In this document: positions 1 to 7,263 of the stretch, piece after piece
Layout of the letters: each line of letters starts with the position of its first letter
Position numbering within the stretch: the first letter of the stretch is position 1
Source: Burkholderiaceae bacterium
GTDB taxonomy: Bacteria > Pseudomonadota > Gammaproteobacteria > Burkholderiales > Burkholderiaceae
Assembly: GCA_947380285.1 (NCBI GenBank)
Contig: CANCQD010000022.1
Span: forward strand, 1 to 27,305
Reading direction: 5' to 3'
Length of the DNA stretch: 27,305 nucleotides
Program-made: the position numbers and the translations under genes
Notes under the pieces: model-generated
What the model was told of the DNA's origin: nothing
Database searches by the model: none
Seen by the model: only the letters and a program-made list of their open reading frames with translations

Positions 1-1116
1 GAGCGCATGATTCGTGACGCAGCTGCTGAATACGCTCAAGGGCGCCTGATGCCCCGCATTCACGATGCTTATCGCAACGAAACAACCGACCCAGCCATCT
101 TCCGAGAAATGGGCGAGCTTGGCCTCTTAGGCATCACGATTCCTGAGCATTATGGTGGAGCTAACTTGAACTATGTCTCTTACGGCTTAATTGCGCGCGA
201 GATTGAACGCGTGGATTCTGGCTATCGCTCCATGATGAGCGTGCAGTCTTCTTTAGTCATGGTTCCCATAAATGAATTTGGTAGCGAAGCGCAAAAACAA
301 AAGTACCTCCCTAAATTAGCGAGCGGCGAATGGATTGGTTGCTTTGGATTGACAGAGCCTAACTATGGTTCTGATGCAGGTGGAATGATCACGAGAGCGA
401 AAAAGGTTCCCGGTGGATTCTCACTTACCGGCTCTAAGATGTGGATCTCCAACTCTCCAATTGCAGATGTATTTGTTGTGTGGGCAAAAAATGATGAGGG
501 CTTGATTAGAGGCTTCATCCTGGAAAAAGGTATGAAGGGTCTATCTGCACCCAAGATCAGCGGCAAGATGGGTCTACGCGCCTCTATTACCGGCGAAATC
601 GTGATGGATGAAGTGTTTGTTCCGGCAGAAAATGAATTCCCAGAAATTACCGGCCTCAAAGGCCCATTCACTTGCCTGAACTCAGCACGTTATGGCATCG
701 CCTGGGGTACGCTTGGTGCTGCTGAGTGGTGTTGGTATGCCGCACGTCAATACACGATGGATCGCAAGCAATTTGATCGCCCTCTCGCCGCTAATCAGCT
801 AATCCAGAAAAAACTTGCTGATATGCAAACTGAAATCACGCTTGCACTTCAAGGCTGCCTACGTTTAGGCCGTATGAAAGATGAAGGAATCGCAGCACCA
901 GAAATCACCTCCATCATGAAACGCAACTCTTGTGGCAAATCTTTAGATGTCGCCCGTATGGCGCGCGATATGCACGGCGGTAACGGAATTTCTGATGAGT
1001 ACGGCGTAGTACGTCACATGCTGAACTTAGAAGTTGTGAACACCTACGAAGGAACTCACGATATTCACGCCTTAATTCTAGGTCGTGCGCAAACGGGGAT
1101 CCAAGCTTTTAGCTAA
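1..1116 (+). CDS. gcdH: Glutaryl-CoA dehydrogenase (5' end outside window)
   Basis: FAD-dependent acyl-CoA dehydrogenase that converts glutaryl-CoA to crotonyl-CoA and CO2 in lysine/tryptophan/glutarate breakdown in the cytoplasm. The reading frame is open from base 1 (codons for Glu-Arg precede the first ATG at 7), and about 25 N-terminal residues of the usual ~395 are missing, so the gene is cut by the window edge rather than starting at 7. Counting from the ATG, the flavin/substrate region [14 protein letters not shown] lies near residues 112-125, and the C-terminal [17 protein letters not shown] carries the catalytic Glu at 348. The Tyr-Glu-Gly-Thr-His-Asp context is typical of GcdH rather than short-chain acyl-CoA dehydrogenases. 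It is followed at once by a strong terminator and has no link to the sulfur genes downstream. Confidence 0.93.
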   Translation, partial: ERMIRDAAAEYAQGRLMPRIHDAYRNETTDPAIFREMGELGLLGITIPEHYGGANLNYVSYGLIAREIERVDSGYRSMMSVQSSLVMVPINEFGSEAQKQKYLPKLASGEWIGCFGLTEPNYGSDAGGMITRAKKVPGGFSLTGSKMWISNSPIADVFVVWAKNDEGLIRGFILEKGMKGLSAPKISGKMGLRASITGEIVMDEVFVPAENEFPEITGLKGPFTCLNSARYGIAWGTLGAAEWCWYAARQYTMDRKQFDRPLAANQLIQKKLADMQTEITLALQGCLRLGRMKDEGIAAPEITSIMKRNSCGKSLDVARMARDMHGGNGISDEYGVVRHMLNLEVVNTYEGTHDIHALILGRAQTGIQAFS

Positions 1117-1140
1117 ATATAAAATATCCCCGTAATACAA

Positions 1141-1173
1141 AAGCCCTTGAATGAATACTCAAGGGCTTTTTTT
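1141..1173 (+). terminator. Rho-independent terminator of gcdH
   Basis: A perfect 10-bp stem (AAGCCCTTGA at 1141-1150, TCAAGGGCTT at 1159-1168) with an 8-nt loop is followed by a run of seven T ending at 1173. It lies 24 bases after the gcdH stop codon. Confidence 0.93.
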
Positions 1174-1179
1174 GGGGAA

Positions 1180-1314
1180 TTACTGATCACCGCCCTCAGC
1201 GCTCTTCTTAATAAATAAACGGGCAAAGAAAATTACCATGCCGATCATAAATAGAATAACGGCCAAACTCAATTGACCGGCAAACGATCCAAATAGCTCA
1301 ACTAACATTTTCAT
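1180..1314 (-). CDS. Small DUF3149-like single-pass membrane protein
   Basis: A 44-residue protein with one hydrophobic segment (about residues 14-33, LSLAVILFMIGMVIFFARLF) and a short charged tail (KKSAEGGDQ), matching the small DUF3149 membrane proteins of betaproteobacteria; function unknown. The frame is open further upstream, but I chose the ATG at 1314 because GGAGGGA sits 8 bases before it and because the longer version would run through a perfect FNR-type box (1364-1377) and a -10-like TATAGT (1342-1337). The box is centred about 40 bp from the predicted transcription start, the class II activator position. This suggests expression under low oxygen or another Crp/Fnr signal. Confidence 0.75.
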   Translation of the reverse strand: MKMLVELFGSFAGQLSLAVILFMIGMVIFFARLFIKKSAEGGDQ

Positions 1315-1336
1315 TTTTCTTCCCTCCAGTAAGTTC

Positions 1337-1342
1337 ACTATA
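1337..1342 (-). promoter_or_regulatory. -10 element of the DUF3149 gene promoter
   Basis: TATAGT on the minus strand, 22 bases before the ribosome-binding site of the 44-residue protein. Transcription would start near 1330, which puts the FNR-type box at 1364-1377 about 40.5 bp upstream. There is no good -35, as expected for a promoter that depends on a class II activator. Confidence 0.55.
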
Positions 1343-1363
1343 GGGTCTTTAAAAAATGATTGT

Positions 1364-1377
1364 TTGATTAACATCAA
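1364..1377 (-). promoter_or_regulatory. FNR-type activator box (TTGATTAACATCAA)
   Basis: Exact match to the FNR/DNR-type consensus TTGAT-N4-ATCAA, centred at 1370.5 upstream of the leftward DUF3149 gene. The same consensus recurs at 2323 and 25265. A Crp/Fnr regulator with the FNR-like ETISR recognition sequence is encoded at the right end of the window, although a different Fnr protein elsewhere in the genome could equally be the one that binds. Confidence 0.78.
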
Positions 1378-1388
1378 AGAAATACTGC

Positions 1389-1841
1389 TTAAATTGCTGG
1401 ATAAAGTTGTTTTTTCAAGCTATCCATTACAAACACATTTACCGGAATGCCTGCACTAACACTTGATGAAACAGTGCAAAATTCCTGAAATTGCTCCAAG
1501 ACCCGATCAAGATTTTGCAGGGTCTCACCAGGCACGCCAACATGTATCTCCACACGAATCGACAGAATGCGCAGACGATTCTGCTCGTTTCGACCAATCT
1601 CACACGTTGCTAAAGTCTCAATAGGCTCAGGGTTTTGTTTAAATTTTCTTAAGGCAAATAATAGGGAGTCGGATAAGCAGTTGGCCACCGCAGCAATTAA
1701 GAATTGTGATGGGGTTGCACCGTCTGATTTACCCAAAGGCGGCGGCTCGTCTCCCATGATGGGGGCCTTTTCCTCGTTGTAATAGATGGCGAACTGGTAG
1801 TCGGCCTGTTGCTTGAGTCTTACGGATGGGTTACCGCTCAT
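1389..1841 (-). CDS. OsmC family protein
   Basis: A 150-residue OsmC/Ohr-like protein. The family reduces organic or lipid hydroperoxides through a reactive cysteine pair. Cys55 (AVANCLSDSL) and Cys122 (EFCTVSSSVSAGIPV) sit at the two family positions, and the length fits. It is the YhfA/OsmC-like type rather than Ohr, judging by the PPLGKSDGATPSQFLIAA segment in the helix leading to the first cysteine. AGGAG lies six bases before the ATG. It stands 41 bases after a rhodanese gene on the same strand, so the two may be cotranscribed from the FNR-type promoter near 2290. A role in peroxide or persulfide handling is inference. Confidence 0.85.
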   Translation of the reverse strand: MSGNPSVRLKQQADYQFAIYYNEEKAPIMGDEPPPLGKSDGATPSQFLIAAVANCLSDSLLFALRKFKQNPEPIETLATCEIGRNEQNRLRILSIRVEIHVGVPGETLQNLDRVLEQFQEFCTVSSSVSAGIPVNVFVMDSLKKQLYPAI

Positions 1842-1882
1842 ATGGAGCTCCTAAGTGGGGTGATAATTTGCTGCAAAATTGA

Positions 1883-2263
1883 TTACTCAAATACGATTGA
1901 CTCAGGCTTAGCAATCGGATTGCCCGCTTCTGCCCATGCATCAAATCCACCTGCAATAGATTGGATATGCATATAGCCCATGTCATGTAGTGATTTTGAG
2001 GCCAATGCTGCTCTACCGCTATTTTTGCAATATAGAACTATTTTGAGATCCCGGGCACTTAAATTGGGGTCATTACTTAATTTAAACTCCAACATTCCCC
2101 GAGAAATATGTACTGCGCCAGGAATGTGACCAATTGCGTATTCATCGGCCTCTCGAACATCCAATAACACGTCAGCTTCTTGAATGGCTTGTAGTGCATT
2201 TGCCAGGGCAACTTCATTGATAGAGGATTTAGCTAACGCAACTAAGTCATGAGCTGTTTTCAT
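1883..2263 (-). CDS. Cytoplasmic rhodanese-domain sulfurtransferase
   Basis: A single-domain rhodanese of 126 residues. The core DVLLDVREADEYAIGHIPGAVHI (residues 31-53) is followed by the active loop at Cys79 (YCKNSGRAA) and a closing GGFDAWAEAGNPI, so all family landmarks are present. It has no signal peptide. It would carry sulfane sulfur as a Cys79 persulfide; donor and acceptor are unknown. AAAAGGA precedes the ATG by five bases. Upstream is a perfect FNR-type box (2323-2336) with TATAAT elements at about the right distance for class II activation. The OsmC gene follows closely on the same strand. Confidence 0.88.
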   Translation of the reverse strand: MKTAHDLVALAKSSINEVALANALQAIQEADVLLDVREADEYAIGHIPGAVHISRGMLEFKLSNDPNLSARDLKIVLYCKNSGRAALASKSLHDMGYMHIQSIAGGFDAWAEAGNPIAKPESIVFE

Positions 2264-2290
2264 TCTTTTCCTTTTGAAATTTAATTTATC

Positions 2291-2306
2291 ATTATATTTT
2301 ATTATA
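2291..2306 (-). promoter_or_regulatory. Likely -10 region of the rhodanese promoter
   Basis: Two overlapping-phase TATAAT hexamers occur on the minus strand at 2296-2291 and 2306-2301. With the first, transcription would start near 2284, placing the FNR-type box centre about 45 bp upstream; with the second the distance is about 35 bp. Which hexamer is used cannot be decided from sequence. Confidence 0.5.
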
Positions 2307-2322
2307 TATTGTTTTAAAGGAT

Positions 2323-2336
2323 TTGATGCACATCAA
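2323..2336 (-). promoter_or_regulatory. FNR-type activator box (TTGATGCACATCAA)
   Basis: Exact TTGAT-N4-ATCAA match in the divergent gap between the leftward rhodanese gene and the rightward trxC. It is much closer to the rhodanese start (about 66 bp) than to trxC (about 148 bp), and the TATAAT hexamers are on the rhodanese side, so activation of the rhodanese is the better reading. Confidence 0.78.
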
Positions 2337-2477
2337 AAACAATCAACTGGATAAACGTTTAGTCTTGCATTTAATGGAAGAAATATTCAAAATACAGTTG
2401 AATCTTAAAAGAAATCCGTACGCATGAATATCAAATCAGAGGCTAAATACATTTGCTTTCAAGGGAGTTAAACCGAT

Positions 2478-2897
2478 ATGCTGATTAAATGTCCAAGTTG
2501 CCATAAATTCAACCGCATACCTTTAGATAGGGTTAATCAAAAGCCTATTTGTGGTGTATGCAAAGCCAGCCTGTTGCTAGGTCCTGTCGAGGCAGACCAG
2601 GCAAGTTTTAAAGAGATCCTCAATCAAAGCAAGCTCCCTGTCATAGTAGATTTCTGGGCCCCCTGGTGTGGCCCCTGCAAAATGTTTGCACCAACTTTTG
2701 CGGCTAGCGCTGCTAAACACGGCGAACAAGTTCTACACATAAAATTGGATACTGAGGCCAATCCCAGCATTGGACAAGAGTTTGCTATACGCTCAATACC
2801 AACATTAGCGGGCTTCAAGAATGGGGCTGAGGTAAAGCGCATTAGCGGGGCTTTGCCGCCCGCACAGCTGGAGCAATTCCTGGGCAGTCTTCTCTAG
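2478..2897 (+). CDS. trxC: Thioredoxin 2 (zinc-ribbon thioredoxin)
   Basis: A 139-residue thioredoxin with the TrxC-specific N-terminal zinc ribbon (Cys5-x2-Cys8 and Cys25-x2-Cys28), followed by a thioredoxin domain with active site WCGPC (Cys64, Cys67), the cis-proline segment SIPTLAGF and the usual C-terminal helix. It reduces disulfides in the cytoplasm, and TrxC proteins tolerate oxidative stress. GGGAG lies ten bases before the ATG. It is transcribed away from the rhodanese gene and converges with selU, with only eight bases between the stop codons. It is one of few rightward genes on this side of the window. Confidence 0.95.
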   Translation: MLIKCPSCHKFNRIPLDRVNQKPICGVCKASLLLGPVEADQASFKEILNQSKLPVIVDFWAPWCGPCKMFAPTFAASAAKHGEQVLHIKLDTEANPSIGQEFAIRSIPTLAGFKNGAEVKRISGALPPAQLEQFLGSLL

Positions 2898-2905
2898 CGA
2901 GAAAG

Positions 2906-3991
2906 TTAGGCCTCTACAGTTTTCATTGAATTTAAAAAGAGTGCTTTAGCTGCATTCTTAAAGGCTTCATCAGTATCACTCTCTAATTGCACAAAATTCT
3001 CCTCTTGATACTGAGGAAAATTTCTCACGATTGATGATTGATAGGATGGGTCGTAGTGTTTGACTAATAGCTCTTCAACTAGCTCCGGAAAATTTCCCGC
3101 ATCAATGGCTTCATTCCATTTAGAGATTTGTACTTTTCCATAATGGGCGGTGAGTAATGCTAGCTTTTGCTTGAAGTTATCGGTGTTGGTTAAGAAATGA
3201 TGGTATTCACGAATTAACCATGAGACTCGTGTCTGGGCACTTGATCGCAATTCAATACAGCTACCATTGCGAATAGTTTCCATTAGAGCATCAGGTACAT
3301 GCAGGCCACCAACCTTCTTACTCTCCGATTCCACAAACACGGGTTTAGCAGGGTCGAGCAAACGCAATGTATTCCATAAGGCGGTCTCAAAACCTTTTTG
3401 GGAAGGCTGATCCTCATTCGGTTCATTACCAAGCACTGAACCACGATGCACCGCCAAGCCCTCTAAATCTAGAATCTGAGCACCTAAGGCACCAATCTCT
3501 TGCAGCACCCTAGTCTTACCACTACCCGTCATACCGCAGATGACCTGAAACGAGTACTGTTTTGCAGCAGAGTCAAGACCATCTATTACAGTTCTTCTGA
3601 AGCCCTGGTAACCACCTTCAAGCTGCTTGGCCTTCCAGCCAATGCGATTGAGGATATGTGTAAATGCTCCACTACGCTCGCCACCACGCCAGCAATAAAT
3701 TAATGGCCGCCACTCACGAGGGTAATCAAGAAAATGGCTTTCCAAATGTGCGGCAATGTTTTTAGAAACTAAAGCTGCGCCCAGTTTTTTAGCGGCAAAG
3801 GGAGATTCTTGTTTATAGAGCGTACCAATTGTGGCGCGCTCCTCATTATTAAGCACCGGGTAATTAACTGCACCGGGAATATGATCAAGAGCAAACTCAG
3901 CTGGAGACCTAACGTCAATGATCAGGTCAAACTCATCCAGTTCAGATAAAAATTGCTCAGATCTTAGGATATGGGAATTAATAGGCTGCAC
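2906..3991 (-). CDS. selU: tRNA 2-selenouridine synthase (geranyl-2-thiouridine to selenouridine)
   Basis: A 361-residue SelU/MnmH protein that replaces sulfur by selenium at wobble 2-thiouridine of tRNA, through a geranylated intermediate, using selenophosphate. The N-terminal rhodanese domain (residues 20-130) holds the essential Cys100 (LIYCWRGGERSGA), and the C-terminal half has a P-loop GMTGSGKT (153-160). The start is a GTG at 3991; no better in-frame ATG exists and no clear Shine-Dalgarno is seen, so it may be translationally coupled to the thioesterase gene, whose stop lies six bases upstream. No selD is visible in the window. Confidence 0.93.
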   Translation of the reverse strand: MQPINSHILRSEQFLSELDEFDLIIDVRSPAEFALDHIPGAVNYPVLNNEERATIGTLYKQESPFAAKKLGAALVSKNIAAHLESHFLDYPREWRPLIYCWRGGERSGAFTHILNRIGWKAKQLEGGYQGFRRTVIDGLDSAAKQYSFQVICGMTGSGKTRVLQEIGALGAQILDLEGLAVHRGSVLGNEPNEDQPSQKGFETALWNTLRLLDPAKPVFVESESKKVGGLHVPDALMETIRNGSCIELRSSAQTRVSWLIREYHHFLTNTDNFKQKLALLTAHYGKVQISKWNEAIDAGNFPELVEELLVKHYDPSYQSSIVRNFPQYQEENFVQLESDTDEAFKNAAKALFLNSMKTVEA

Positions 3992-3997
3992 GGCGAA

Positions 3998-4417
3998 CTA
4001 GCGCAACTGTTGTAAAACATGCTCAGGCCAAGGCGCTGATTTATTGGTAGTGAGATCGACCCAAACCATGGTTGCACCACCAATAGCGGCTTCTATATCA
4101 GGAGACGTAGTTAAAGCCATGCTGGTGTAAAGATCCAGGCTTGTTCTACCAATAGCACCAATCGAGGTTTTCAGCCTCAACTCACCCGGAAAGGTCAGCT
4201 GCTGATAAAAATTACAAAAGCCATTAATCATCAACATAGACTCACGACCAGGAGCGACATCATAGCCCAAAGAAGTAATCCACTCACAGCGCGCTTGCTC
4301 CATATACCGGAAGTACACGGTATTGTTTACATGCCCATACGCATCCATATCGCCCCAACGAATGGGCATGATCATTTCATGAACCAGCTTTCTTTCTTCG
4401 GGGATGGCGATGCGCAT
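3998..4417 (-). CDS. Hotdog-fold acyl-CoA thioesterase (YbgC / 4-hydroxybenzoyl-CoA type)
   Basis: A 139-residue single hotdog domain. The RWGDMDAYGHVNNTVYFRYME segment (residues 20-40) carries the catalytic Asp and the His-Val-Asn-Asn turn typical of the 4-hydroxybenzoyl-CoA thioesterase/YbgC family, which hydrolyses acyl-CoA thioesters in the cytoplasm. The substrate cannot be read from sequence. It lies 22 bases after the DUF442 gene and six bases before selU, so it is probably part of the same transcript, but no sulfur-related role is known for the family. No strong ribosome-binding site is seen, and an ATG at residue 15 is a less likely alternative start because it shortens the fold. Confidence 0.85.
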   Translation of the reverse strand: MRIAIPEERKLVHEMIMPIRWGDMDAYGHVNNTVYFRYMEQARCEWITSLGYDVAPGRESMLMINGFCNFYQQLTFPGELRLKTSIGAIGRTSLDLYTSMALTTSPDIEAAIGGATMVWVDLTTNKSAPWPEHVLQQLR

Positions 4418-4439
4418 GTTTTAGAGAGTGCTCTTTTAC

Positions 4440-4784
4440 TTAACGGAGCTGCAAAGCAAGTTGGTACAAGTTTGTTGAGCGTGCGCCTGAGCGGCAAAAA
4501 GCCAAAATAGGACCTGGCAAAGTTTTTAAGAGACGAGCCATTTCTTGCACTTGGTCTGGAGTAAATGCGCCAGAAATGACTGGCAAGTAAACATAATTCA
4601 ATCCAAGCTTTTCTGCTTCAGCTTGAATGGATGCATTAGTTGGTTGCTCTGGGCCGCCCTCACCGTCAGGACGATTATTAATCACGCTCTTATAGCCTTG
4701 TGCCGCAATTTCAGCCAAATGACTTGGATCGATTTGACCAAGAGTACCAAACTGAGCGTTATGACAAGAAATAGGAAGACTCAC
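4440..4784 (-). CDS. DUF442 / TIGR01244-type sulfurtransferase (Blh-like phosphatase fold)
   Basis: A 114-residue protein of the family found fused to, or next to, persulfide dioxygenases and YeeE/YedE transporters. The fold is like a dual-specificity phosphatase, with the active loop AFCRSGARS and Cys97 at its start, and the upstream NNRPDGEGGPEQP is characteristic. The family is thought to act on sulfane sulfur (rhodanese-like activity) rather than phosphate. It starts at GTG (4784) with a strong AAAGGAG six bases before it; an upstream ATG is absent. It follows the PmpA/PmpB-type transporter pair by 61 bases on the same strand, which supports a role in receiving imported sulfur. Confidence 0.82.
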   Translation of the reverse strand: MSLPISCHNAQFGTLGQIDPSHLAEIAAQGYKSVINNRPDGEGGPEQPTNASIQAEAEKLGLNYVYLPVISGAFTPDQVQEMARLLKTLPGPILAFCRSGARSTNLYQLALQLR

Positions 4785-4845
4785 AAAAAACTCCTTTTTT
4801 AAGACTGTAGAAAATTAACCATCGAGACGACTCAAGAAAACCGCC

Positions 4846-5277
4846 TTAATGCTTATGGCCAGTACAAAATCGATTGCAAAAAGACATGCCTATCAACATG
4901 AAGATCACAAATACAAACGCCTTTAGATGACCGGCACCTAGGGAGACTAAGGCAGGGCCTGGACAGAAACCAGCAATACCCCAACCTACACCAAAAATTA
5001 AGCTCCCTAAAACTAAGGGTCTTGTAATGTCTTTACGATGCGGCAGATGAAAGGCCCCGCTAAAAAAGGCCTCGCTGCGTTTAGTGACTAAATAGAATCC
5101 AGCTAAACCAACAATTACAGCACCCCCCATTACAAACAATAAGGATGGGTCCCATGAGCCTGTGATGTCCAGAAAATTCAATACTTTTTGTGGATTACTC
5201 ATTCCCGAAAGAATTAAACCAAAACCAAATAACAAGCCAATTAAATACTGACTAAATAGGTTGAAATGTCTTCTCAC
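4846..5277 (-). CDS. YeeE/YedE half-transporter, DUF6691 type (PmpB-like)
   Basis: A 143-residue hydrophobic protein with four predicted membrane segments and the signature WGIAGFCPGPALVSL around Cys105, the cysteine family members use to pass sulfur species such as thiosulfate across the inner membrane. The open frame reaches back to 5406, but that part overlaps the partner gene in another frame and is not hydrophobic. I place the start at GTG 5277, two bases after the partner's stop, with AGGGG seven bases before it. It forms a pair with the gene just upstream. The tail is Cys/His-rich (FCNRFCTGHKH). Confidence 0.85.
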   Translation of the reverse strand: MRRHFNLFSQYLIGLLFGFGLILSGMSNPQKVLNFLDITGSWDPSLLFVMGGAVIVGLAGFYLVTKRSEAFFSGAFHLPHRKDITRPLVLGSLIFGVGWGIAGFCPGPALVSLGAGHLKAFVFVIFMLIGMSFCNRFCTGHKH

Positions 5278-5279
5278 GA

Positions 5280-5717
5280 TTAAGCCCCTATTATGTGACG
5301 AATGATGAACGTCGCCATAAATCCTGAAGACATAAAAAGCATTGTTGCCGCCATCGAACGAGGTGATAGACGCGACAAACCACAAATTCCGTGGCCGCTC
5401 GTACACCCAGACCCGTATTGGGCGCCAAAACCAACGAGGAGGCCTGCAGCCATAATACTGAACCAGTCTGTATCAATAACTTGAATTGCATGCAGATCAA
5501 GCATTACAGCCGCCAAGACTGGTGCGGATAGTATTCCCAGCACAATCGAAACACGCCAATCTACATCGCCCTTCTGCGGATTCAATAAGCCAGAAACAAT
5601 GCCACTAATTCCCAAAATTCGGCCATGCAACAACATATAAAGAGCCGCCGCTACGCCTAATATCATTCCACCAATTAAGGAGGGTATTGGGGTGAATGAA
5701 ATCCAATCAATCTGCAT
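5280..5717 (-). CDS. YeeE/YedE half-transporter (PmpA-like)
   Basis: A 145-residue membrane protein of the YeeE/YedE family, predicted to move thiosulfate or a related sulfur compound across the inner membrane together with the DUF6691 partner encoded next. The signature GSGCTSGHGICGLSRLSPRS surrounds Cys105 and Cys112. I prefer the ATG at 5717 (sequence MQIDWISFTP, with GGA about seven bases before it), because family proteins usually begin this way; a GTG at 5735 would add six residues and has no ribosome-binding site. It lies 24 bases after the full-length YeeE gene, in the same leftward series. Confidence 0.85.
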   Translation of the reverse strand: MQIDWISFTPIPSLIGGMILGVAAALYMLLHGRILGISGIVSGLLNPQKGDVDWRVSIVLGILSAPVLAAVMLDLHAIQVIDTDWFSIMAAGLLVGFGAQYGSGCTSGHGICGLSRLSPRSMAATMLFMSSGFMATFIIRHIIGA

Positions 5718-5741
5718 GCTATTCCAATCAGTCACTAAAAA

Positions 5742-6863
5742 TTAATTACAAGGTTTGGGCGCAAGTCTAAATTGCAAATACAGTAAGGCCAAGTAGGCAC
5801 CTAGAATAAATCCCGGTAAAGCCAAGAATGATGCCAGAGATAATGTGGAGACCCCACTGAGGCCCTGTCCAACGGTACAACCTAGCGCTGTAACGCCGCC
5901 AAATCCCATGAGTGTCGCACCCACCAAATGATTGGCTGTATCCTCAGTATTTCGAAAAGATTCCCAACGAAACGATCTAGTGATGAGCGCGATCAGGGCT
6001 GAGCCAGAAATCATACCTATCACAGCCACAATTCCCAGCGTGAGAACTTTAGAAGTGTCGCTATACATCATTAGCCAATCCAAAGAATATGCGTATGGCG
6101 CAACAAACGATAGACTTTCCATGCGACCAGAATTCGTCATCAAAAAAACCTCTTCCAATGTAGTAGGATCTTCGGCGACATGACCTAGATTACCGCTAAC
6201 CCACCATATTGCGCAAATTGCCAAACCCACCACCGTGCCAGCAAATAGATTCTCAAAGGTCCAGAATGACCTCTTACTTAAAGCATAGGCAATAAAGATA
6301 AAGCTGATTAATAGACCCAAACCCAGATGAAGATGGGATCGTGCAATGCCAAGTGGGCCACTTAAAAGACTAGGTAAATCTTGAGGGGTAGAAAAAGACA
6401 AAAATACAGTATCCAATGTATTGATGCGAATCACCCCCAGGAATCCGCGCATTGTCATATAAGCCGTCAAACCAAGCACCAAGAAAACAATCACAGACTT
6501 TAAATTACCGCCGCCAATACGCACCAGAGTCTTGCTCCCACAACCTGATGCAAGCACCATACCAAAACCAAAAAGCAAGCTACCTACTAGCGTAGATAGC
6601 CACAAAAACTTATTTCCTGTGTAGAAACTTTTTGATGGATCAATCAGTCCAACATAGGACATTAGCGTAAACCCAATAATTGCCACACCAATTGCCAAGA
6701 ACCATTGCCTCATGCGATCCCAGCTCGACATAATAAATGCATCAGAAACTGCGCCCATGCTGCAAAAGCCTGTCTTTTGCAGCACAGCACCGAACATGAA
6801 TGTGATCGCAAAGGTACACCATAAAACAGACTTGCCTAACACATCAATATTTACTGCTTCCAT
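5742..6863 (-). CDS. Full-length YeeE/YedE thiosulfate transporter (TsuA-like)
   Basis: A 373-residue inner-membrane protein with two internally related halves and about ten hydrophobic segments. The three cysteines used by the structurally known thiosulfate transporter TsuA/YeeE have counterparts here: Cys34 (KTGFCSMGAVSD), Cys108 (ASGCGSKTLVRIGGGNLKS) and Cys329 (ALGCTVGQGLSG). Thiosulfate is therefore the most likely substrate, but the family also includes selenium/sulfur carriers of unknown specificity. It starts 17 bases after the small cytochrome c gene, has no clear ribosome-binding site, and is followed by the half-transporter pair, giving three related transport proteins in a row. 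Confidence 0.88.
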   Translation of the reverse strand: MEAVNIDVLGKSVLWCTFAITFMFGAVLQKTGFCSMGAVSDAFIMSSWDRMRQWFLAIGVAIIGFTLMSYVGLIDPSKSFYTGNKFLWLSTLVGSLLFGFGMVLASGCGSKTLVRIGGGNLKSVIVFLVLGLTAYMTMRGFLGVIRINTLDTVFLSFSTPQDLPSLLSGPLGIARSHLHLGLGLLISFIFIAYALSKRSFWTFENLFAGTVVGLAICAIWWVSGNLGHVAEDPTTLEEVFLMTNSGRMESLSFVAPYAYSLDWLMMYSDTSKVLTLGIVAVIGMISGSALIALITRSFRWESFRNTEDTANHLVGATLMGFGGVTALGCTVGQGLSGVSTLSLASFLALPGFILGAYLALLYLQFRLAPKPCN

Positions 6864-6879
6864 AATTAGAATGCTTTGA

Positions 6880-7203
6880 CTATTTATTAAATTTGTAAAA
6901 CTGCCCGTTTAAGTAGGTCACCACATCAACCTCATCCTCTGGAAAAAGATCCAGCCGTAACTCCGCATTACACATTCCGACCATGGTCTTTAACCTGCTA
7001 AAACTTTGCACCTTCGAATCCTTACGCGTGTAAATCATATCGCCATTGCCAAAACCTGTTTTTTTCGCATGACAGGTGTAACACTTCTCCTCATCAATTC
7101 TCTTGCCATGAGCAAAATCACTAGATGCGGAAACAGAGAAGCTAAGGGCAAAACTGGAAATCGCCAAAAAAGTAAAGGTAAGATGCAATCGATTTAATTT
7201 CAT
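6880..7203 (-). CDS. Small periplasmic monohaem cytochrome c (SHP-like)
   Basis: A 107-residue protein with a signal peptide (residues 1-26, cleavage near SVSA-SSD) and one haem site CYTCH (Cys41, Cys44, His45). There is no obvious distal Met in the usual class I place. The C-terminal MCNAELRLDLFPEDEVDVVTYLN resembles the sphaeroides-haem-protein (SHP) type, in which an Asn can be the sixth ligand; that comparison is from memory and should be treated as inference. It probably accepts or delivers electrons during sulfur oxidation. It lies between soxH and the YeeE genes on the same strand. Confidence 0.8.
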   Translation of the reverse strand: MKLNRLHLTFTFLAISSFALSFSVSASSDFAHGKRIDEEKCYTCHAKKTGFGNGDMIYTRKDSKVQSFSRLKTMVGMCNAELRLDLFPEDEVDVVTYLNGQFYKFNK

Positions 7204-7263
7204 GACAAATCCATCATTCAGCCCAAGAATTGCCTATTTTAAGGCTTAGGAACTAAATTTGCC

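Noticed and set aside
1871..1884. TTGATTACTCAA near the end of the rhodanese gene as a further FNR-type box
   Set aside because: The half-sites are two bases too close (TTGA-N4-TCAA instead of TTGA-N6-TCAA), and the site lies at the 3' end of a gene.
5278..5406. 43-residue upstream extension of the DUF6691-type transporter
   Set aside because: It overlaps the partner transporter gene out of frame; the GTG at 5277 has AGGGG at proper spacing and gives the family length.
7233..7248. GCCTATTTTAAGGC hairpin between soxH and the small cytochrome c
   Set aside because: Only a 4-bp stem and no T-run; not a convincing terminator.
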